Assembly: GCF_003148385.1 (NCBI RefSeq)
Contig: NZ_CP029463.1
Coordinates: 3,038,001 to 3,102,000, forward strand
From: Flavobacterium sediminis
GTDB lineage: Bacteria > Bacteroidota > Bacteroidia > Flavobacteriales > Flavobacteriaceae
Direction of reading: 5' to 3'
DNA: 64,000 bases
Part shown: positions 55,733 through 64,000 of the stretch, piece by piece
Layout of the letters: each line of letters starts with the position of its first letter
Position numbering within the stretch: position 1 is the stretch's first letter
Program-made: the position numbers and the translations under genes
Notes under the pieces: generated by a model
Told to the model about the DNA's origin: nothing
Seen by the model: the letters and a program-made list of their open reading frames with translations, nothing else
Databases searched by the model: none

Positions 55733-58700
55733 TTGTTATTCTTACTGCTGTTAGGAATATTATTGTCGTTACCTTTTGTACAAACTTTTTTAGGACGTTA
55801 TGCCACTGACGCACTGAATAAGGAGTTTGGTACGGATATTACTATTGATCGTGTGGCTATTTCTCCTTTCGGAAATGTAAAGCTGGGAGATGTGCTGGTA
55901 AGAGATCACCACAAAGACACGTTGTTCTATATAGAAAAACTTAATACTTCCATTTTAAATTTCAAAGCACTATACCAAAAAGGACATCCATATCTGGGAG
56001 AAGTCACCATTCACGGACTGGATACAAAGATCATCGAATACAAAGGGGAAAAAGAGACTAATCTGGATAAGTTTGTAGCAGCTTTTGACGACGGTACTCC
56101 TTCATCCGGTAAGTTCAGAATGAAAGTCGATGCCTTTAATGTTTACGAAAGCCGTTTTAGATATATCAATCAGAACCTGAATAATCCTAAACTTTTAGAT
56201 TTTACGGATCTGGGAGGGAGGTTAGAAGATTTTTATATAAAAGGTCCGGATGTAACTACTTTTATAAAGGAACTGACATTGCAAGATTACAGAGGTTTAA
56301 AAGTAGAAAAACTGACTTCAGACTTTACCTATACGAAGAAGAATATCCTTTTGGATAATTTAGATATGAATTCAGAAGAATCTCATGTTGTCGGGAAAGT
56401 TGAATTGCGTTATAAACGAGAAGATTTTGCAGATTTTAACAATAAAGTTGTCTTTGATGCTGAGTTTGATAAAGTTTCAATAGCTTCAAATGATCTGAAT
56501 TACTTTTATAATGAATTCGGGAAGGATAATGTTTTTTATCTGGATACACATTTGGTAGGAACATTAAATAATTTTACGACCCGGAATTTAAAGCTTCTGG
56601 ATAAGAACCAATCAGAAATAGTAGGTAATGTTACGTTTCAGAATTTGTTTGCCAAAGAGGACTCTTTTAAGATAAAAGGAAACTTTACAAGGATCAGCTC
56701 TAATTATGGTAATTTAGGGAATATTTTGCCTCGTATTTTAGGTGAAAATTTGCCTAGTTCTTTAGCGAAACTGGGGAGTGTGAATATTTCAGGAGATGTT
56801 GAGCTTACTAATAAATACATCAATTCGGATGTTTATCTGGTATCTTCAATAGGAATAGTAGATGCCGACCTGAATATTCAGGATATTGATAATATCGATA
56901 ACGCAAAATATCAAGGGGATTTAACGTTGAATAAGTTTAATGTCGGAATTCTTTTAAACGATGCTACGATCGGAACCGTATCCGGTAGTGCTAAAGTAGA
57001 TGGACAAGGATTTACGCAGGAATATCTCAATACTTCAATAAAAGGGAAAATAGAATCCTTTTATTATAACAATTACAATTACCATAATGTTACAGTTGAC
57101 GGAACTATGAAAATGCCTTATTTTAAAGGATATTTCAATAGTAACGATCCTAATTTGCGAATGGATTTTGACGGTGTGATCGATATGAGTTCAAAAATTA
57201 AAAATTACAATTTTGTTTCTCAAATTGATTATGCTGATCTCTATGCTTTGCATTTCAACAAAAAGGATACGATCTCCATTTTTAAAGGAAAAGTCAGTTT
57301 CGATGCAAAAGGAAATGGTTTTGATGATCTGGACGGGAAATTAGTTCTTGAAAATGTGTCGTATCAAAACATTAAAAAATCGTATTTCTTTAACGATTTT
57401 CAGATTACTTCTTCCTTTGATGAGGAAAAAGTGAGAACTATATCAGTAAATTCAACAGATATTATTCAAGGGAAGGTTGTTGGTAAATATAAAATAAATC
57501 AAGTAGTGAAAATGCTTGAAAATGCGGTAGGAAGTTTGTATGCTAATTATGTTCCGAATAAATTAGATAAAGAACAATTCTTAGACTTTAATTTTACGAT
57601 CTATAATAAGATTGTGGAAGTTTTTGTTCCGGAAGTTTCCATTTCACAAAATACAAAGCTCAAAGGAAAAATCAACGGAGATAGCGGTAAGTTTGAACTG
57701 GATTTTACTTCACCGGAAGTCTTAGCCTTTAAGGGAACCTTTAGTAATATCAAAATAGATGTGGACAATAAGAATCCATTGTACAACACTTATGTCGTAA
57801 TGGACAGTATGCGGGTGGGGAAATATAGGGTTTCCGATTTTAACCTGATCAATATTACCATGAATGATACGTTGTTTGTGAGAACAGAGTTTAACGGTGG
57901 AAATAAAGATCAGGATCAGTTTTCATTGAATTTATACCACACTATTGATGAAGATAAAAAATCAGTTGTAGGTTTCAAAAGATCTGAGATCAGATTGAAA
58001 GATTATTTATGGTTTATCAACGAGAAAGAAACGAATGACAACAAAATAGTTTTTGATAAAAAGTTAACAGATTTTAATTTTGAGAAGATCAGTCTTTCTC
58101 ATAATGAACAATACATGAGTTTTTTCGGGACAATGAAAGATTCTACTGAAAAGGATCTTAATCTTGTTTTTCATGATGTAGATCTGGAAAAATTAACGCC
58201 TTCAATTGATAGCTTGTCTTTTAAAGGGAAACTGAACGGATTCAGTACGCTTAAGCAAAATAAAAAAATTTACAAACCGTCTTCCCGTATCAAGATTGAC
58301 AGCCTGAGTATTAATAATTATCCGGTTGGAGACTTAGTGTTCAATGTTGAGGGAAATGATGATTTTAATCGTTTCGATGTAAAATCAGCGATCAAACAAA
58401 ACGGAGAACGTACATTTGAATTGTACGGTGATATTACAAATGACAATGATAGTTCAAACCTGAATCTGGAAGCTTCATTCGATAAATTTTCACTTACACC
58501 ATTCGGTCCTTTACTAAGTTCAATCGTTTCAGATGTCAGAGGAAATGCAACGGGAAAAGCAACTATTGCCGGAACCATTAATAGACCGGAAGTAGACGGT
58601 AGACTTTACCTGAATGATTCAGGTCTACGGATTCCGTACTTAAATGTAGATTATGAATTTGAGAAGAACGCTATAGTTGACGTTACGGAACACCAATTCT

Positions 58701-60175
58701 TATTCCGAAATATCAGAATAACTGATACCAAGTATAATACTTCAGGAATTTTAAACGGTAGTGTAAAGCATGAAGCGTTTGATAATTGGGAAATGGATTT
58801 GGAACTTAAATCTCATAATATCTTAGCTCTTGATACAAAAGACGATGATGATGTTTATTATTACGGGACAGCTTTTATGAATGGTTATGCAACCATAACC
58901 GGACCTACAGATGCTTTGTTTATTAATGTAGTAGGGGAATCGGAAAAAGGAACATCCATTAAAATTCCGGTAAATGATTCAGAGGAAATCGGAGATAATT
59001 CATTCCTGAATTTTATTACGCGGGAAGAAAAATTAAATGCAAAATACGGATACACAATTATTAAAAATAAATATCAGGGAATTGAGTTAAGTTTTGATTT
59101 TGATATTGATACTGATGCAGAGATCGAAGTAATTCTGGATCGGGAGTCAGGTCATGCTATGAAAGGGAGAGGATATGGTTCCATGAAAATGGAGATCAAT
59201 ACGCTCGGGAAGTTTTTAATGTATGGTGACTTTTTAGTTGAAGAAGGTGAGTACCGTTTCAAATATGCGGGATTAATAGATAAGAAATTCTCAGTAAAGA
59301 GAGGAGGAACCATTCGTTGGGAAGGAGAGCCTATGAATGCGATTCTGAATTTAGAAGCGGTTTACCACACACAGGCTAATCCGGGAGTTTTATTAGAGAG
59401 CGCTTCATTTAACAGAAAAGTGGATACAGATGTTTCTATTCTGATTAACGGTAATTTAAGCAATCCGCAGCCCGATTTCAATATTAATTTTCCAACGGTT
59501 AGCTCAGTACTGAAAAGTGAGATCGAATACCGTTTACAAGATAAAGATACACGTCAGAATCAGGCTTTTGCTTTATTGTCAACCGGTTCTTTTGTAACAG
59601 CAGAAACAGCAGGAAATGCCGCTTACGGACCTTTGTTTGAAAGAGCCAGTTCCTTGTTCAACGATATTTTTGCAGATGAAGACAGCAAGCTTCGCTTAGG
59701 AGTTGATTATAGTCAGGGAGACAGAGTTAATCAGGTTTCCGATAGAGTTGGGGTTACTTTAAACACTCAGATTAATGATAAGATTACTATTAACGGTAAA
59801 TTAGGAGTTCCTGTAGGAGGTGTGACCGAATCAGTTTTAGTCGGAAACGTTGAAGCTCAAATGCAGTTGAGTAAGGACGGTTCGTTTAAAGCAAGAGTTT
59901 TCAATAAGGAAAATGATATCAATTATATAGGGGAAGGTATTGGTTATACACAGGGTATCGGTTTGACCTACAGCGTGGATTTTGATAACTTCCGGGAACT
60001 GATCAAAAAAATATTCAAAGCGAAAAAAGAAGAAGAATCTTCAAGTGATTCTTCTAATGATTTACCGGATTCTGATTTGCCACCGGACTTTTTAAATTTT
60101 GTCAATGACAGAAAACAAAGAAAATCAGATTCTAAAGATTCTGACGATGTGCAGAAAGTGCCGGAAATAGAGTAG
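55733..60175 (+). CDS. tamB: Translocation and assembly module protein TamB
   Basis: The product of about 1,480 residues has an N-terminal membrane anchor (LLLLGILLSLPF), a long stretch of beta-strand repeats of the AsmA/TamB type and a C-terminal DUF490/TamB domain (about 59100-60000) with EINTLGKFLMYGDFLVEEGEYRF and KFSVKRGGTIRWEGEP. TamB bridges the periplasm and moves lipids or helps insert outer-membrane proteins. The start is uncertain: TTG at 55733 is the only usual start in the frame, but the frame is open from 55685 and encodes GKVKKIIVRTVTYL, a basic segment expected before a membrane helix. The tail is serine-, aspartate- and lysine-rich. Coordinates use the TTG. Confidence 0.9.
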   Translation: MLFLLLLGILLSLPFVQTFLGRYATDALNKEFGTDITIDRVAISPFGNVKLGDVLVRDHHKDTLFYIEKLNTSILNFKALYQKGHPYLGEVTIHGLDTKIIEYKGEKETNLDKFVAAFDDGTPSSGKFRMKVDAFNVYESRFRYINQNLNNPKLLDFTDLGGRLEDFYIKGPDVTTFIKELTLQDYRGLKVEKLTSDFTYTKKNILLDNLDMNSEESHVVGKVELRYKREDFADFNNKVVFDAEFDKVSIASNDLNYFYNEFGKDNVFYLDTHLVGTLNNFTTRNLKLLDKNQSEIVGNVTFQNLFAKEDSFKIKGNFTRISSNYGNLGNILPRILGENLPSSLAKLGSVNISGDVELTNKYINSDVYLVSSIGIVDADLNIQDIDNIDNAKYQGDLTLNKFNVGILLNDATIGTVSGSAKVDGQGFTQEYLNTSIKGKIESFYYNNYNYHNVTVDGTMKMPYFKGYFNSNDPNLRMDFDGVIDMSSKIKNYNFVSQIDYADLYALHFNKKDTISIFKGKVSFDAKGNGFDDLDGKLVLENVSYQNIKKSYFFNDFQITSSFDEEKVRTISVNSTDIIQGKVVGKYKINQVVKMLENAVGSLYANYVPNKLDKEQFLDFNFTIYNKIVEVFVPEVSISQNTKLKGKINGDSGKFELDFTSPEVLAFKGTFSNIKIDVDNKNPLYNTYVVMDSMRVGKYRVSDFNLINITMNDTLFVRTEFNGGNKDQDQFSLNLYHTIDEDKKSVVGFKRSEIRLKDYLWFINEKETNDNKIVFDKKLTDFNFEKISLSHNEQYMSFFGTMKDSTEKDLNLVFHDVDLEKLTPSIDSLSFKGKLNGFSTLKQNKKIYKPSSRIKIDSLSINNYPVGDLVFNVEGNDDFNRFDVKSAIKQNGERTFELYGDITNDNDSSNLNLEASFDKFSLTPFGPLLSSIVSDVRGNATGKATIAGTINRPEVDGRLYLNDSGLRIPYLNVDYEFEKNAIVDVTEHQFLFRNIRITDTKYNTSGILNGSVKHEAFDNWEMDLELKSHNILALDTKDDDDVYYYGTAFMNGYATITGPTDALFINVVGESEKGTSIKIPVNDSEEIGDNSFLNFITREEKLNAKYGYTIIKNKYQGIELSFDFDIDTDAEIEVILDRESGHAMKGRGYGSMKMEINTLGKFLMYGDFLVEEGEYRFKYAGLIDKKFSVKRGGTIRWEGEPMNAILNLEAVYHTQANPGVLLESASFNRKVDTDVSILINGNLSNPQPDFNINFPTVSSVLKSEIEYRLQDKDTRQNQAFALLSTGSFVTAETAGNAAYGPLFERASSLFNDIFADEDSKLRLGVDYSQGDRVNQVSDRVGVTLNTQINDKITINGKLGVPVGGVTESVLVGNVEAQMQLSKDGSFKARVFNKENDINYIGEGIGYTQGIGLTYSVDFDNFRELIKKIFKAKKEEESSSDSSNDLPDSDLPPDFLNFVNDRKQRKSDSKDSDDVQKVPEIE

Positions 60176-60265
60176 AAATACGTCATTTATTAAAAAGTTA
60201 TCAACGAAAACGTTTGAATTTTGCTGAAACGATAAAAATAGAGCCTATTAATTATTTTTTATTAA

Positions 60266-61287
<1,022 letters not shown>

Positions 61288-61302
61288 AATAAAAGATAAT
61301 AA

Positions 61303-62325
<1,023 letters not shown>

Positions 62326-62400
62326 AAAGAGTAGTAGTTTTAATCCTTTGTTCTTGATTTTCAAGGCAAAGGATTTTTAATTTATCTAACGCCTAACAAA

Positions 62401-63252
62401 ATGAAATTAATAGTAGATAGCGGATCAACTAAGGCCGACTGGATTGCTATAGATGAGAGTGGGAAAGTATTGTTTACTACTCAAACACTTGGCTTAAATC
62501 CTGAGGTTTTGTCTAAAGAAGAAGTTGTAAAACGACTGAACGACAAGTTTGATATTTCGCATAACAAACAAAAAGCAACGCACTTGTATTTTTACGGTGC
62601 AGGTTGTGGAACAGACAGAATGAAAAACTTTTTAGCCGAAGTTTTTAAAGGTTATTTTGTCAATGCTGATGTAAATGTTCATGAAGATACTTATGCTGCA
62701 GCTTATGCTACGGCTCCTAAAGGACAGCAAGCCATTATCAGCATTTTAGGAACCGGTTCAAACTGTAGTTATTTTGACGGTGAGGAATTGCACCAAAAAG
62801 TACAGTCGTTAGGTTATATAGCCATGGATGATTGTAGCGGGAACAGATTCGGACGTCATTTGTTAAGAGGTTATTTTTTTAATAAAATGCCGGAAGATCT
62901 GGCTAAAGAATTTGAAAGGGAATTTAATGTAGATGCCGATTTTGTTAAGAATAAATTATACAAAGAGCCTAATCCTAATGCTTATTTAGCAACTTTTGCT
63001 AAATTTTTGATCAGACACAAGGATTCAGAATTTTGCAGAGCCTATATCTTTGAAGAAATGGAAGCTTTTGTAGACAACTATATCAAACAGTTTGAAAATT
63101 ATAAAGAAGTTCCTGTTCATTTTGTAGGGTCTATCGGTTTTTACCTGAAAGACGAATTAAAAGAAATACTGGATAAACACGGAATTGTCTTAGGCAATGT
63201 TTTAAGAAGGCCTATAGACGGATTAATCGAATACCATGTATTGAATAAATAA
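62401..63252 (+). CDS. BadF/BadG-family ATPase, probable N-acetylglucosamine kinase
   Basis: The 283-residue protein starts MKLIVDSGSTKADWIAIDE, the phosphate-binding loop of the ASKHA fold in this family, with YFYGAGCG, ISILGTGSNCSYFDG and a C-terminal VHFVGSIGFYLKDELKEILD. Homologues in Flavobacteria are annotated as N-acetylglucosamine kinase or BadF/BadG/BcrA/BcrD-type ATPases. The position after gap suits a sugar-kinase role, but the substrate is not proved. The strong hairpin after it ends the cluster's first part. Confidence 0.84.
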   Translation: MKLIVDSGSTKADWIAIDESGKVLFTTQTLGLNPEVLSKEEVVKRLNDKFDISHNKQKATHLYFYGAGCGTDRMKNFLAEVFKGYFVNADVNVHEDTYAAAYATAPKGQQAIISILGTGSNCSYFDGEELHQKVQSLGYIAMDDCSGNRFGRHLLRGYFFNKMPEDLAKEFEREFNVDADFVKNKLYKEPNPNAYLATFAKFLIRHKDSEFCRAYIFEEMEAFVDNYIKQFENYKEVPVHFVGSIGFYLKDELKEILDKHGIVLGNVLRRPIDGLIEYHVLNK

Positions 63253-63257
63253 AATAG

Positions 63258-63285
63258 AAACCACGTTTTTAACGTGGTTTTTTTA
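63258..63285 (+). terminator. Terminator after the sugar-kinase-like gene
   Basis: AAACCACGTT and AACGTGGTTT form a 10-bp stem followed by a T run. Confidence 0.9.
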
Positions 63286-63307
63286 TATTTACTAAAATTA
63301 TTTGTTT

Positions 63308-63691
63308 ATGAAGAAACCTTATGAGATAGCCGTTATTGCACACGATGGAAAAAAGGCTGATATGGTACAGTTTATTAATAAAAACAAAGAAATATTAATA
63401 CGCGAGAAAATAAGGATCATTGCTACCGGTACAACCGGAGGTAAAGTAGAAAGTATTGGAATTAAAGTAAAGAAAATGCTTTCGGGACCGCAAGGAGGTG
63501 ATGCTCAAATAGCGGCAAGAGTCGCTGAAGGAAAAACGGATATGGTTCTGTTCTTTAAAGATCCTAATTCCAGTCATCCGCACGAACCGGATATCAATAT
63601 GTTGATCAGGATTTGTGATGTTCACAATGTTCCTTTGGCAACTAATGAAGCTACTGCACAACTTTTATTGAATGCTTTAACTATCGATTAA
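63308..63691 (+). CDS. mgsA: Methylglyoxal synthase
   Basis: The 127-residue protein starts at ATG 63308 (MKKPYEIAVIAHDGKKADM); a TTG two codons earlier is not preferred. It has the MgsA signature: IATGTTGG, the catalytic Asp65 in SGPQGGDAQIAARVAEG, FFKDPNSSHPHEPDI and CDVHNVPLATNEATA. It converts dihydroxyacetone phosphate to methylglyoxal, a bypass of lower glycolysis under phosphate limitation. It lies close to pfkA and gap but has a terminator between it and the preceding gene, so separate transcription is likely. Confidence 0.95.
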   Translation: MKKPYEIAVIAHDGKKADMVQFINKNKEILIREKIRIIATGTTGGKVESIGIKVKKMLSGPQGGDAQIAARVAEGKTDMVLFFKDPNSSHPHEPDINMLIRICDVHNVPLATNEATAQLLLNALTID

Positions 63692-63696
63692 AATAT

Positions 63697-63728
63697 AAAA
63701 GGGAAGTTTTAAACTTCCCTTTTTTTTT
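63697..63728. terminator. Bidirectional terminator between mgsA and the last gene
   Basis: AAAAGGGAAGTTT and AAACTTCCCTTTT form a long stem with T and A flanks. Confidence 0.9.
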
Positions 63729-63733
63729 ATTTC

Positions 63734-64000
63734 TTATAACTTTTTAAGTAAAATCTTTTCCTGAGTGAACTGGTAAGCAGTGTCAAGGAAGTCGATCATT
63801 TGAGACCAGTTGGTAACAGGTTCATAATTGTGATTGTATTTCTTCGTTGCATGTATGGTTAATACATTTTCTTTTATTTCAGCAGTACTGATAAAAGAAC
63901 CGGTAGCATTACTTACATTTTTGTTGAACTTGTCAATTCCGGAAACAGTATAACCGTCAGGTATTGTTAAGTTGATCGTATAATCAAAAGCTCTTGGAAA
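63734..64000 (-). CDS. C-terminal part of an unidentified protein (continues beyond window)
   Basis: The minus strand is open from the window edge to a TAA at 63734-63736, giving 88 residues that start FPRAFDYTINLTIPDGYTVSG and end YQFTQEKILLKKL. The strand pattern and the NLTIPDGYTV element recall the C-terminal domain of DUF3857/transglutaminase-like proteins of Bacteroidota, but this is a tentative match. The upstream part of the gene is outside the window. A terminator follows the stop. Confidence 0.7.
   Translation of the reverse strand, partial: FPRAFDYTINLTIPDGYTVSGIDKFNKNVSNATGSFISTAEIKENVLTIHATKKYNHNYEPVTNWSQMIDFLDTAYQFTQEKILLKKL

Overview
The window is a 64 kb piece of a low-GC chromosome from a member of the Bacteroidota, most likely the family Flavobacteriaceae. 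Support comes from a type IX secretion sorting domain, TonB-dependent receptors with N-terminal carboxypeptidase-D-like domains, a TPR-membrane-LuxR type regulator, DUF6443/RHS surface proteins, and several promoters of the TTG - about 20 nt - TAnnTTTG type used by the Bacteroidota primary sigma factor. Genus cannot be fixed from the sequence.

Layout. 1-1.9 kb: end of a TPR hybrid sensor kinase. 2-11.8 kb: a surface-protein island with a seven-repeat T9SS-sorted propeller-like protein, two large RHS-type proteins, a variable C-terminal toxin tip, a putative immunity gene and a broken lipoprotein gene. 11.9-15.2 kb: histidine degradation (hutG, hutI) around a coiled-coil membrane protein. 15.3-31.6 kb: housekeeping and envelope genes (corA, DUF1003, fumC, a large outer-membrane receptor, arsC/VOC, CPBP protease, menE-like ligase, DoxX, M1 peptidase, RluA-type pseudouridine synthase, acyl-CoA carboxylase beta subunit). 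31.8-37.4 kb: TPR-LuxR regulator, TonB-dependent receptor and beta-propeller phytase, a likely phytate-scavenging locus. 37.5-46 kb: prfB with its programmed frameshift, ltaE, a stress protein, YbaB, an S9 peptidase, a cysteine-synthase-family enzyme, an NlpC/P60 hydrolase and a thiolase. 46.2-46.5 kb: a Ser-Pro-Arg tRNA operon. 46.6-48.7 kb: two orphan secreted proteins and a cobalamin riboswitch ahead of a thioesterase. 48.7-55.6 kb: a minus-strand run including a THUMP-like methyltransferase, an AI-2E family permease, an M43 protease, TrmH, DUF4159, rsmE and tsaD. 55.7-60.2 kb: tamB. 60.3-63.7 kb: a central-carbon cluster of pfkA, gap, a sugar-kinase-like gene and mgsA. The window ends inside an unidentified gene.

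A notable property is that seven otherwise intact genes, including the core genes pfkA and fumC, are each broken by one missing base in a short homopolymer, and one further small gene by one extra base. This looks more like sequencing or assembly error than gene decay. The prfB frameshift is of a different kind and is genuine. No CRISPR array, insertion sequence, rRNA or phage module was seen.
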